Shown piece after piece: positions 7,394 to 15,551 of a DNA stretch of 41,196 nt. This stretch comes from Elusimicrobiaceae bacterium. GTDB lineage: Bacteria > Elusimicrobiota > Elusimicrobia > Elusimicrobiales > Elusimicrobiaceae. The DNA lies in the NCBI GenBank assembly GCA_017468055.1, contig JAFUJU010000056.1:1-41196 (forward strand). The letters are read 5' to 3'. The position numbers and the translations under genes were made by a program. The notes below the pieces were generated by a model that was given only the letters and a program-made list of their open reading frames with translations, did not search any database and was not told the origin of the DNA. Position 1 is the first letter of the stretch. Each line of letters begins with the position of its first letter.

Positions 7394-8859
7394 TATTCTA
7401 CTTCTACAATACGGCCGGTTTCTAGCGCTTTTACAGGGGAATATTTTTTAATTCCATCTTCCAAAATAGTGCGCACATTACCCGTTCCGACCCGTTCTTT
7501 TAACGCATTATCAATCCGGTTAAAAGGCCACCCTTCACTACCGCCGAAAGCAATATATTCGTTGGTAGCCAAGGTATATTTTTTACGGTTTTGCACCGGC
7601 TCTCCGTTAACATAAATTTTTAAGTCTTTCACTTTTCCTTTTTTATTGCGGTACGTAACCGTCATACCGGAGTACGTGAATAAACTGCGCGGCAACAAAG
7701 ATTTTTTAACCAAATATTTCAAAAATCTACCGGACACCGTCATTTTGGTGATTTCATTTTCAAAAGGATGCATATCTACTGTTTCGCGTTTAGTGATGAT
7801 TCCTTTTTCCATATCTATACGAGTACCGCCGTTGTTATGCACAAAGATTTCCGTCCCCGCATAGGCACGGCCCAAATCTGCAATCCAGTTATTCAGCGGG
7901 CCGTCTTTATGGGAGGGATTGGCAGAAACACGGCTTACTTTTTCCGCCGCCTCTCCGAATACTTCGTCCATACCCGGCTCTTTCAAGGATTCCGCAAAGG
8001 CGGCTATTTCTTCATCTTGGCCTATTTGTTCCACAATTAAAGGGATAATTTCCGATTTAGCGGAAACAAATTTACCAGTTTTATCATCGGTTTCAACGGT
8101 GACTTTGCTCACTTGCTGATAATAATTTCCACTCTCTACAAACAATACCCCGTTAATATAGTGGTTTTGGACAATATGGTGCGCATGGCCGCCAAAAACA
8201 ATATTCACTTGTCCTCCAAATTTTTCGGCAATTTGGCTGATATAAGCCTGCGTTCCGTGCTCTTCATCCACCAAAGCATCATGCGCAATAACCACCACCA
8301 CATCTGCCTCTTGTACCGCTTTTTCTTTCAGGGCTTTTTCTAAAGCAGGCAAAGGAGGGGTAAAAAGGTATTTTTTGCTTTTATTGGTGGGGTTGGTATT
8401 AGCCAAACCAATGACAGCCACGTCCACATCATCTACCTCAAAAATTTGATAAGGCCGAACCCCTTGAGGATATTTTCCGCTTTCTTTTTCAAAAAAGTTA
8501 GCCGCCAGTATCTCAAAATCTGCTCTTTGCAAAATAGGGGCAACCCCTTTATCTTTAAAATCAAACTCATGGTTTCCGATGGTAGCAGCATGAAAACCCA
8601 ATTCGTTCATCAAATCAACACTTTTTAATCCTTTGGAGTTTTTGGCTTCTGCCGTTCCGTTGGAAAAATCACCCGAGTCCAACAATAAATAGTCTTCCGG
8701 CCCTTCATCTATCAACGCCGCCAATGTGGCCGCACCGCCTACCCCTGCTTTGGGATAATAAAAACCATGCATATCGCTGGTGTGGTAAATCACCGTGGTT
8801 TTGGCAAACAATCCCACCGCGGCAAAAGACAAAAGCAATACCAGAAACAATTTCTTCAT
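7393..8859 (-). CDS. Periplasmic 5'-nucleotidase / UDP-sugar hydrolase (UshA-like)
   Basis: Hydrolyses phosphate esters of nucleotides in the periplasm, supplying nucleosides and phosphate. A 19-residue signal peptide ends at LFA. The 488-residue protein has the complete set of metallophosphoesterase motifs: SDMHG (D29, H31), DSGD (D64), GNHEFD (N96, H97), IAHDAL and GGHAHH. The C-terminal 5'-nucleotidase domain has NNGGTRID and SGMTVTY. An AGGAG ribosome site lies upstream. It heads the operon with the degenerate paralogue and dusB, and follows a terminator that closes the other paralogue. The substrate (AMP, UDP-sugar, cyclic nucleotide) cannot be read from the sequence. Confidence 0.88.
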   Translation of the reverse strand: MKKLFLVLLLSFAAVGLFAKTTVIYHTSDMHGFYYPKAGVGGAATLAALIDEGPEDYLLLDSGDFSNGTAEAKNSKGLKSVDLMNELGFHAATIGNHEFDFKDKGVAPILQRADFEILAANFFEKESGKYPQGVRPYQIFEVDDVDVAVIGLANTNPTNKSKKYLFTPPLPALEKALKEKAVQEADVVVVIAHDALVDEEHGTQAYISQIAEKFGGQVNIVFGGHAHHIVQNHYINGVLFVESGNYYQQVSKVTVETDDKTGKFVSAKSEIIPLIVEQIGQDEEIAAFAESLKEPGMDEVFGEAAEKVSRVSANPSHKDGPLNNWIADLGRAYAGTEIFVHNNGGTRIDMEKGIITKRETVDMHPFENEITKMTVSGRFLKYLVKKSLLPRSLFTYSGMTVTYRNKKGKVKDLKIYVNGEPVQNRKKYTLATNEYIAFGGSEGWPFNRIDNALKERVGTGNVRTILEDGIKKYSPVKALETGRIVEVE

Positions 8860-8910
8860 GTTTTCTCCTAAAAATTCGTCATAAACCGTCTATTTTATCC
8901 TAACAAAAAC

Positions 8911-8940
8911 AAAACACCCGCTTCAAGAGCGGGTGTTCTG
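8911..8940 (-). terminator. Intrinsic terminator after the second UshA-like gene
   Basis: A perfect 9-bp stem, AACACCCGC (8913-8921) and GCGGGTGTT (8929-8937), has a 7-nt loop and a T-rich stretch on the minus strand. It separates the two nucleotidase transcription units. Confidence 0.82.
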
Positions 8941-8952
8941 ACAAATAGCCAT

Positions 8953-10392
8953 TTATTTCTCTATAATCCGGCCACTGGACGGAGCAGAAACCATACCTTT
9001 ACGCAAAGCCTCTTCTATTAGAATGCGAATTGTTTTTTCTTTTAAGGTTTGTTTTTCGGGCACTCTATCAAATCTTTTGCGGGCTAGATAGGAATTGGTA
9101 GCCAAAGAGTACTTTTTGTGATTTTGAACAGGTTTTCCGTTCACATAAATCTTTAAATTTTTTACTTTTCCGTTTTTGTTCTTATATTCTACCGTCAAAC
9201 CGGAAAAACTAAGCAAATTGCGCGGAAGAAGAGAATTTTTGACCAAACTTTTCAAAAATCGCCCGTCCACTTGTAGGCGAACCACCTGATCATCAAACGG
9301 AAACATATCCATAACATGACGGCGGGTAACAGCTCCGGCCTCCAAAGGCACACGCACTCCGCCCACATTTCCCACAAAGATATCCGTTTGTGCATATTCC
9401 CTCCCTAAATCCGCCACCCAGTTATCGGCAGGGGTATCTTTGTGTTTTTTGGTTTGTGTCTTCAAAGAAAGCGTAGTCTGGAGGAGGCCTAATACTTCAT
9501 CCACCTCTGTTTCTCTTAGTTCTTCCGCCATTTTTTCTATGGTCGGATCTTTTCCTAATTTATTTTGGTATAAAGGAATAAATTTTGAAACTGCTTTTAC
9601 AAACCGGCCCGTTTTATCATCGGTTTCTATTTCAATTTTGGAAACATATTTCAAATGATATCCGCTTTCCACAAACAATACTTTGCCCACATATTCGTTT
9701 TGAAACACTTTGTGTGCATGACCGCCCAGTACAACATGCACCTGTCCAGCAAATTTCCGCCCTATTTCTCCCATATAAAAAGGTTTTTCCGGCCGATCAT
9801 CCGCCAGGGAATCATGTGCCAGCACTACCACCGCATGGGCTTCTTGCACCTCTTTTTGATCCAAAGCTTTTTTCAGTGAGTCTAACGGCTTAGCAAAAAC
9901 AAAATGCTGGCTGGGTTTCGTCGGGTTACGGTTGGCCAAACCGATCACTGCTATTTTTACTCCCTCTACATCAAATATTTGATACGGACGGACATTTTTG
10001 GGATATAAAAAAGAATTTTTTTCAAAAAAATTAGCTGCCAAAATGGAAAATTTAGCCTGAGATAACATCTTTTTTAAAGCATCGTCCCCATAAGCAAATT
10101 CATGATTTCCCAACGTAGCCGCCTGATATCCAACAGCGTTCATCAACTCAACAGCTTTCAGCCCTTTGGAATTTTTGGTCTCTATTGTTCCTTCCGCAAA
10201 ATCTCCGCTATCCAGCAATAAATAAGGAACTTTTTCTTGCTTCAACAAAGCAGAAAGCACCGCAAAGCCGCCCTGTCCGTTTTTGGGATAGAAAAAACCA
10301 TGTGTGTCACTGGTATGGTAAATAACCGTGGTTTTGGCCATGACCACAGACGAAAACAAACACAAACACAATAAAAATATAATTTTTTTCAT
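8953..10392 (-). CDS. Periplasmic 5'-nucleotidase-like protein, second paralogue
   Basis: A 479-residue paralogue of the neighbouring nucleotidase, with a signal peptide ending VMA. The metal-binding motifs are all present: SDTHG (D29, H31), DSGD (D64), GNHEFA (N96, H97), LAHDSL and GGHAHK. In the C-terminal domain GNVGGVR replaces NNGGTR, and the region that holds FGGSEGWPF in its neighbour reads ARKRFDRVPE, so the Gly-rich loop near the substrate pocket has been lost. It is therefore probably an active phosphoesterase with altered specificity. It starts just after the nifS terminator with only a weak ribosome site (AAGAGA), so expression may depend on read-through from nifU-nifS. Tandem duplication is the likely origin. 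Confidence 0.85.
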   Translation of the reverse strand: MKKIIFLLCLCLFSSVVMAKTTVIYHTSDTHGFFYPKNGQGGFAVLSALLKQEKVPYLLLDSGDFAEGTIETKNSKGLKAVELMNAVGYQAATLGNHEFAYGDDALKKMLSQAKFSILAANFFEKNSFLYPKNVRPYQIFDVEGVKIAVIGLANRNPTKPSQHFVFAKPLDSLKKALDQKEVQEAHAVVVLAHDSLADDRPEKPFYMGEIGRKFAGQVHVVLGGHAHKVFQNEYVGKVLFVESGYHLKYVSKIEIETDDKTGRFVKAVSKFIPLYQNKLGKDPTIEKMAEELRETEVDEVLGLLQTTLSLKTQTKKHKDTPADNWVADLGREYAQTDIFVGNVGGVRVPLEAGAVTRRHVMDMFPFDDQVVRLQVDGRFLKSLVKNSLLPRNLLSFSGLTVEYKNKNGKVKNLKIYVNGKPVQNHKKYSLATNSYLARKRFDRVPEKQTLKEKTIRILIEEALRKGMVSAPSSGRIIEK

Positions 10393-10403
10393 AAATTTCT
10401 CTT

Positions 10404-10426
10404 AAAAAACCCCGCATAAACGGGGC
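10404..10426 (-). terminator. Intrinsic terminator after nifS
   Basis: The stem CCCCG (10410-10414) and CGGGG (10421-10425) has a 6-nt loop and is followed by six T on the minus strand. The stem is short and lies about 12 nt before the next start codon, so partial read-through is possible. Confidence 0.65.
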
Positions 10427-10432
10427 TTTCAA

Positions 10433-11598
10433 TTAAGACAAGCGGGAAAAAGGCGATATTTTACGTAGATTTTCTATAATACCCGGCATGACTTCCAGTA
10501 CTTTATCTATTTCTGCTTCGGTGGTTTGTTCCGAAAGAGAAAAACGCACCGAACCGTGGGCAAATTTAAAATCCACCCCCATAGCGCGCAACACATGTGA
10601 GGGCTCTAAGGAGCCGGACGTACAGGCAGAGCCGGAAGAGGCACAAATACCATACTCGTTCAGGTGCATCAAAATGGCTTCTCCTTCCACATAGCCAAAG
10701 CTGATATTAACGGTATTAGGGACGCGATTATCCGGGTCTCCGTTGAGCTTAGTATCAGCAATAGAAGAGAGCAAACCGTCCTGCAATTTATTTCTCAAAG
10801 CAGCTATACGGACCAAAGACCCGTCTGACACTCTTTTTTGAGCCAGTTCTGCCGCTACTCCCAATCCTACTATATAAGGGATATTTTCCGTACCGCCGCG
10901 GCGGCCTTTTTCCTGATGCCCCCCCATCATAAATTCCGTAAAGCGGGTACCGCGTTTGACATACAGGGCCCCTACCCCTTTGGGGGCATGGAATTTATGA
11001 CCGGATAAAGAAAGCATATCTATTTGCGTTTCCTGCACATTTACAGGCATTTTACCGATGACTTGCACTGCATCGGTATGAAATAAAGCGCCGTGTTCTT
11101 TGGCCAAAGCGGCAATTTCAGCAATGGGGAACACCGTACCCGTTTCACTATTGGCCCACATCACAGATACCAAAGCGGTGTTCGCATCCAAAGCGGCTTT
11201 GTATTGGTTCATGTCAAAGCGGCCATATGGGTCTACACCGATATAATCTACTTTGTATCCTTGGCTTTCTAAGAATTTATAAGGATGCATCACCGCCGGA
11301 TGCTCTACTTTGGAAGTGATAATGTGTTTTTTCTGCGGATAACTGCGTACAGCGGAAAAAATAGCAGCATTGTCACTTTCCGTAGCACAAGAGGTAAAAA
11401 TAATTTCGTCCGGATAAACCGCCCCGATTAATGCCGCCACTTTAGCACGCGCTTCGTCCATAGCTTTATGCGCTTCGGCCGCCATGGGGTACATGCTGGA
11501 GGCATTGCCGTATTTTTCCGTAAATACGGTTTCATAGCTTCTGCTACTGCAGGAAGCACTTGCGTGGTGGCATTATTATCCAGATAAATGTTTTTCAC
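10433..11598 (-). pseudogene. nifS: NifS-type cysteine desulfurase, frameshifted near the N-terminus
   Basis: PLP enzyme that takes sulfur from cysteine for Fe-S cluster assembly on NifU. The true start is a GTG at 11598 (protein M/VKNIYLDNNATT...), 10 nt after the nifU stop and with an AAGGGA ribosome site. After about 26 residues (...KPYL) the frame breaks: one base is missing in a short T run near 11521-11524. The continuing sequence TEKYGNASSMYPM and everything after it lies in another frame, which stays open to the TAA at 10433. The rest is intact: HTDAVQ, the PLP lysine in SGHKFHAPKG (about K202) and the catalytic cysteine loop SSGSACTSG (about C326). As read, translation from the GTG would stop after roughly 60 residues. 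Either the assembly lacks one base, or the gene is broken, or translation restarts inside. The intact remainder and intact partner nifU favour a sequence error or a very recent mutation. Confidence 0.82.
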
Positions 11599-11608
11599 GT
11601 TAAATCCC

Positions 11609-12463
11609 TTACGCTTTTTCTACCGTTAAAGCTACATCTATTTTTTCTTTTAACGTTTTTTCAATAAACCCTTTCAACGTGGCATCTGCAGCCAAACAAC
11701 CGCTGCACATACCCAGCAAACGCACTTTCACGGTAAATCCTTCCACGTCTATCAACTCCACATTTCCGCCGTCCATATTTAGCTGCGGGCGGACGTCTTC
11801 TTCTAACACTTTTTCAATGCGTTTGATTTTTTCCACAATGGTCAAATCGGTAAATGCTTTTTCAGCAGAAGATGCTGTTTGCGGCACGGCACAAGAATTC
11901 ACTTTATCCAAAATCTTTTGGATTTCTCCTTTACAGCGTCCGCACGCACCACCGGCTTTAGTAAAGTAAGTAACGTCTTCTACCGTGGTCAAGTGATTGG
12001 TACGAATTGCTTTGATAATAGCTTCTTCGGATACATTAAAACAATGACAAACGATATTTTCCGATTCTTGTTCAAACACCACCGGTTTACCGCCTTGGCG
12101 GTAGCTTTGCACCGCCGCTTCCAAAGCTTCCATACCCATGACGGAGCAGTGCATTTTTTCAGCCGGCAGAGAGCCCAACTCATCAGCGATATCCTGGTTG
12201 GTAATTTTAGCCGCTTCGGTCAAAGTTTTTCCTTTAATCATTTCCGTTAATACGGAAGAAGAAGCAATCGCGCTGGCGCAACCGAAAGTTTCAAATTTAG
12301 CATCTTCAATTACTTCGGTTTCTTTATTTACTCTCAAAGTTAATTTCAAAGCATCGCCGCAAACCAAACTGCCCACTTGGCCGGTAGCATCGGCATTTTC
12401 AATAGCCCCCACATTGCGCGGGTGGCGGAAATGTTCCATTACTTTATCTGTATAATCCCACAT
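11609..12463 (-). CDS. nifU: NifU, Fe-S cluster assembly scaffold (three-domain form)
   Basis: Scaffold on which Fe-S clusters are built with sulfur from NifS. All three NifU domains are present in 284 residues: an IscU-like N-terminal domain with C35, C62 and C106; a central [2Fe-2S] domain with C139, C141, C174 and C177; and a C-terminal Nfu domain with C253-x-x-C256. The first three match the classical nitrogen-fixer NifU numbering. No nitrogenase genes are visible, so as in Helicobacter and Campylobacter it is probably the housekeeping Fe-S system, relevant to the hydrogenase and the radical-SAM enzyme nearby. An AGGAG ribosome site and an upstream TGATATAAT promoter make it the first gene of the nifU-nifS operon. 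Confidence 0.95.
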   Translation of the reverse strand: MWDYTDKVMEHFRHPRNVGAIENADATGQVGSLVCGDALKLTLRVNKETEVIEDAKFETFGCASAIASSSVLTEMIKGKTLTEAAKITNQDIADELGSLPAEKMHCSVMGMEALEAAVQSYRQGGKPVVFEQESENIVCHCFNVSEEAIIKAIRTNHLTTVEDVTYFTKAGGACGRCKGEIQKILDKVNSCAVPQTASSAEKAFTDLTIVEKIKRIEKVLEEDVRPQLNMDGGNVELIDVEGFTVKVRLLGMCSGCLAADATLKGFIEKTLKEKIDVALTVEKA

Positions 12464-12484
12464 AAAAACTCCTCTCTTGCCTAC

Positions 12485-12493
12485 ATTATATCA
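12485..12493 (-). promoter_or_regulatory. Extended -10 promoter of nifU-nifS
   Basis: TGA-TATAAT on the minus strand is a perfect extended -10 box, 21 nt before the nifU ATG, leaving room for the AGGAG ribosome site. The -35 region is weak. No IscR-like operator was recognised. Confidence 0.55.
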
Positions 12494-12558
12494 TTTTGCA
12501 CCTATTCTAACGAGCGCTTAAATGTACTATATGCCTTTGGCGTGTAGTCTTTAATATT

Positions 12559-12567
12559 TGCTAGAAT
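12559..12567 (+). promoter_or_regulatory. Extended -10 promoter of nadK-recN
   Basis: TGC-TAGAAT ends 11 nt before the nadK ATG, so the leader would be about 4-5 nt. Only a poor ACAGAG could serve as a ribosome site. This belongs to the same very-short-leader pattern as the hydrogenase and mutS genes. Confidence 0.5.
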
Positions 12568-12578
12568 GACCTACAGAG

Positions 12579-13421
12579 ATGAAAATACGCAAAATAGTGC
12601 TTGTATGTAACCCTTCCCAACCATTGGCGGAACAATTGGCCCGTCAGTTGGCGGATTTTTTGCATCAAAAAGGGCTACAAAGCGAAATTTTAAACGATTA
12701 CCGCCTTTTGCCGCAAATCCCGCAAGCAGATTTATGTATCAGCTTGGGTGGCGACGGCACCGCCCTGCGTTGTGCCCGTCAAACGGCCCCCTTATCCATA
12801 CCTCTTCTGGCCATTAATTGCGGCAGCTTGGGCTTCTTATCTGCTTGTGAAGCACAAGAAGCACAACACTATTTAGAACAGGTTTTAGCCGGAAATTTTC
12901 ACATCACCCAACGTGTACTCTTGCAAGGAAAAATCTTGCGCCACAATACACCTGCCGAAGAAAATTTACTGGCTTTTAACGATTGTGTCATCAAAACCAC
13001 CGATCCGTTGGCCTTCTCTCTACGCGCCGATTGGAACGGGAAAGAGCTGAAACATTTTTACGGGGACGGAGTGATTATTTCCACCCCGTCAGGATCTACC
13101 GCTTACTCTTTAGCCGCGGGGGGACCGATTCTCGCACCGGATTTAGACGCTTGGGTTATTACACCCATTTGTCCGCACAGCTTAACCGAAAGGCCCATTA
13201 TTTTACGGGCGGACGGACAACTGAACTTTGAGCCTTTATTTAGAAACCAAGAAGAAAAAGTGGCCGTCAGTTTTGACGGGCAACACAGCTATCTATTGCA
13301 ACCCTCGGAAAAGGTTTGCTTGCAAAGATACCCCCATAAAGCCCAACTGATCGGACCTGTACCTTTTGATTTCTTTGGCCGCCTACGCCGCAAACTGGAA
13401 TGGGGGAAACGCAATGCTTAA
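12579..13421 (+). CDS. nadK: NAD kinase
   Basis: Phosphorylates NAD to NADP using ATP or polyphosphate; the cell's source of NADP(H). The 280-residue protein has the diagnostic GGDGT (57-61), NCGSLGFLS, and the STPSGSTAYSLAAGGPI region that binds NAD, followed by SLTERPIIL. Length is normal. It overlaps recN by 8 nt, a gene pair found in many bacteria including E. coli, suggesting co-translation. The start lies only a few nucleotides after a predicted transcription start. Confidence 0.95.
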   Translation: MKIRKIVLVCNPSQPLAEQLARQLADFLHQKGLQSEILNDYRLLPQIPQADLCISLGGDGTALRCARQTAPLSIPLLAINCGSLGFLSACEAQEAQHYLEQVLAGNFHITQRVLLQGKILRHNTPAEENLLAFNDCVIKTTDPLAFSLRADWNGKELKHFYGDGVIISTPSGSTAYSLAAGGPILAPDLDAWVITPICPHSLTERPIILRADGQLNFEPLFRNQEEKVAVSFDGQHSYLLQPSEKVCLQRYPHKAQLIGPVPFDFFGRLRRKLEWGKRNA

Positions 13422-15072
13422 GAAACTTTCCGTCAAAAATTTTGCCGTTATTTCTCAGGTAGAATTTACCCCAAAATCCGGACTTAATGTTTTTACCGGA
13501 GAAACAGGGGCCGGAAAGTCCGTTGCCATTGCGGCTCTTGGTTTTGCGCTGGGGGAAAGAGCGTCTGCTTCTTTCATTAAAGACGGTGCTGACAAACTGG
13601 AAGTGCAAGCTGAATTTGACACCCACAACATTCCATTACCTCTTTTGAAAAAATATGCCGTAGAAGGAGACCGCCTGCTCTTTACGCGCACCTTGGACAG
13701 AAAAGGCAAAGGAAAGGCTTTCTTAAACAAACGCCCCGTTCCGGTGGCCGCCTTGGCGGAAATAGGTAAAACCTTGGTAGATTTTCACGGACAGCACGAA
13801 CATCAAAGTTTGCTTCAACCAGAAGTACAATTGTTCATGTTGGATTCTTTTGCCCACCTGCTGGATTTGCGCCAAAAAACGCAAGCTGCGTGGAAAAAAT
13901 GGACAGACGCCCAAGCCAAACTGGCCGCCGCCCAACTGAGCGAACAGGAAAAACAACGTCAATTAGATTTGTGTCTTTTTCAATTAAAAGAAATAGAGAA
14001 CATAGCTCCCAAAGCAGGTGAAGATGTGGAGCTGGATCAAAAACTTCCCCAACTTAAATATGCCGGAAAATTGTTAGAGTCTGCGGCAGAGGCATACCGT
14101 TGTTTGTACGAAGATGAAACTTCCGCCACTTCTCTCTTGGGCCGCGCTATACGCCACGTACAGGACATGGCCGAAAAAGATGAAAGTTTGGAACCGGTGC
14201 TAGACTCTTTGACTCAAGCAGAAACCTTAGTTTCCGATGCTTGCGCCGAAATCAGCGATTACCGCGACGGTTTGGATGCAGACCCGCAAACATTAGACAC
14301 TCTGCTTACCCGTCATGAAAAATTAAAACGTTTGAAACTAAAATACGGCCCCGAATTGGCCGACGTTCTGCAAACCGCCCAAGAAATGAAAGACCAAATA
14401 GAGCGTTTGCAAAATTCACAATTGGTAGAAAAAGAACTACAAGACGAAGTAGAAAAAAGCAGAAAAATTTTGGAAGAATATTGTGAAGAATTGCATGAAA
14501 AACGTTACTTGGCTGCACAGAAATTGGCCGAACTGCTTAAAAAAGAAATTACACCCTTGGGTTTTGAAGGACTTCTCTTTGAAATAGCCGTAGAAATGGA
14601 CGCCGAAAACCCCACCCAAACAGGGGCCGACCGTGTAGAATTTTTATTCTCCCCCAATCCGGGGCAAGCCCTGCGCCCACTTCACCAAACAGCCTCCGGC
14701 GGGGAACTTTCCCGCGTGATGCTGGGGCTTAAAACCGTTTTAGCCGGAGAAGTGCCCACCATGATTTTTGATGAAGTGGACACAGGTATCGGCGGGCGGA
14801 CCGCCACTTTGGTGGGGCAAAAATTGCACACGGTTGCGCAAGGGCGGCAAGTGCTGTGTGTAACTCACTTGGCCACGGTAGCTGCTTGTGCCGATGCACA
14901 TTTTCACATAGAAAAAGTGACCGATGGAAAAAAGACGGACGTTTCTTTGCGTGCTTTAACAGAAGAAGAAATTGCACCGGAAATAGCCCGTATGCTGGGA
15001 GCCTTATCTGAAAATGACACCGCCGCGCTTTCCCATGCCAAACAAATGTTGAAAACGGCACATAGCAAATAA
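13414..15072 (+). CDS. recN: DNA repair protein RecN
   Basis: SMC-like ATPase that acts on DNA double-strand breaks during recombinational repair. The ATG at 13414 gives 552 residues beginning MLKKLSVKNFAVIS, the usual RecN start; an in-frame ATG at 13366 lies inside nadK and is less likely. Walker A is GETGAGKS (29-36), the middle (about 150-390) is coiled coil, and the C-terminus has the signature ASGGELSRVMLGLK and Walker B MIFDEVDTGIGG (about 450-461). It overlaps nadK, with a GGGGGA sequence serving as ribosome site. No LexA-type operator was noticed. Confidence 0.95.
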   Translation: MLKKLSVKNFAVISQVEFTPKSGLNVFTGETGAGKSVAIAALGFALGERASASFIKDGADKLEVQAEFDTHNIPLPLLKKYAVEGDRLLFTRTLDRKGKGKAFLNKRPVPVAALAEIGKTLVDFHGQHEHQSLLQPEVQLFMLDSFAHLLDLRQKTQAAWKKWTDAQAKLAAAQLSEQEKQRQLDLCLFQLKEIENIAPKAGEDVELDQKLPQLKYAGKLLESAAEAYRCLYEDETSATSLLGRAIRHVQDMAEKDESLEPVLDSLTQAETLVSDACAEISDYRDGLDADPQTLDTLLTRHEKLKRLKLKYGPELADVLQTAQEMKDQIERLQNSQLVEKELQDEVEKSRKILEEYCEELHEKRYLAAQKLAELLKKEITPLGFEGLLFEIAVEMDAENPTQTGADRVEFLFSPNPGQALRPLHQTASGGELSRVMLGLKTVLAGEVPTMIFDEVDTGIGGRTATLVGQKLHTVAQGRQVLCVTHLATVAACADAHFHIEKVTDGKKTDVSLRALTEEEIAPEIARMLGALSENDTAALSHAKQMLKTAHSK

Positions 15073-15104
15073 CCCTTTAAAATACGTTTTTTTGGTCCGC
15101 GTTT

Positions 15105-15148
15105 TGATACAATATAAAGTGACAACGGCAGTGGGGGTTTCCCTGCCG
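15105..15148 (+). promoter_or_regulatory. Promoter and leader hairpin of the small membrane protein gene
   Basis: TGA-TACAAT (15105-15113) is an extended -10 box. The leader of about 50 nt contains a hairpin with arms CGGCAG (15126-15131) and CTGCCG (15143-15148), with further G-C pairs inside the loop. It is followed by a strong AAAGGAG ribosome site at about 15160-15166. The hairpin has no T tract, so it is more likely a stabilising 5' structure than a terminator. Confidence 0.55.
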
Positions 15149-15172
15149 GACTTTAAATAAAGGAGAAATATT

Positions 15173-15493
15173 ATGGCTTGCAAATGCAAATTCTTGCCGC
15201 ATAACTGGTTCTGCTTGAAAGGTTTGTACTGGATCTTTGTATCCTTGTTCTACTTGACCATCGCTTATGCTATTTACATCGTAGTCTTGATGAGCACCAC
15301 CCCGATGTTGACAGGTGCGGCTTATTGGGAAAGCTTGTTCAACTTCTTGATCAATGCCTTCAGCATTATGTTGGGCTTTATCACGGTAGCGAAGTTAATC
15401 AAAGCTGTGGCTAAAATCAAAAAAGCCGTAGCTCCCTGCTGCTGCGAAGCTCACAAAGAAGAAGTAGTGGTTGTTTCCAGCCAAGACAAATAA
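15173..15493 (+). CDS. Small two-helix membrane protein with Cys-rich ends (unknown function)
   Basis: I do not recognise this 106-residue protein. It has a short N-terminus with CKC and a further Cys near residue 14, a hydrophobic segment at about 18-40, a polar link, a second hydrophobic segment at about 57-80, then a basic Lys-rich stretch, a CCC triplet and a charged tail. Paired cysteines at both ends, predicted on the same side of the membrane, suggest metal binding or disulfide or thioester links. The optimised ribosome site, structured leader, dedicated terminator and regular codon choice suggest high expression. It stands alone between recN and an outer-membrane protein gene. Confidence 0.8.
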   Translation: MACKCKFLPHNWFCLKGLYWIFVSLFYLTIAYAIYIVVLMSTTPMLTGAAYWESLFNFLINAFSIMLGFITVAKLIKAVAKIKKAVAPCCCEAHKEEVVVVSSQDK

Positions 15494-15500
15494 TTTATCA

Positions 15501-15531
15501 AAGGGCGGCGTGATAAACGCCGCCTTTTTTT
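15501..15531 (+). terminator. Strong intrinsic terminator after the small membrane protein gene
   Basis: A perfect GC-rich 8-bp stem, GGCGGCGT (15504-15511) and ACGCCGCC (15517-15524), has loop GATAA and is followed by seven T. Confidence 0.9.
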
Positions 15532-15551
15532 GCCAATATGCCGGAGTTGTC

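Noticed and set aside
9585..9893. Plus-strand open frames opposite the nucleotidase genes
   Set aside because: They are antisense shadows with no ribosome site, and the opposite strand encodes clearly conserved enzymes.
11494..11598. Programmed frameshifting in nifS
   Set aside because: No slippery heptamer, stimulatory hairpin or frameshift Shine-Dalgarno is evident; a missing base from sequence error or mutation is simpler.
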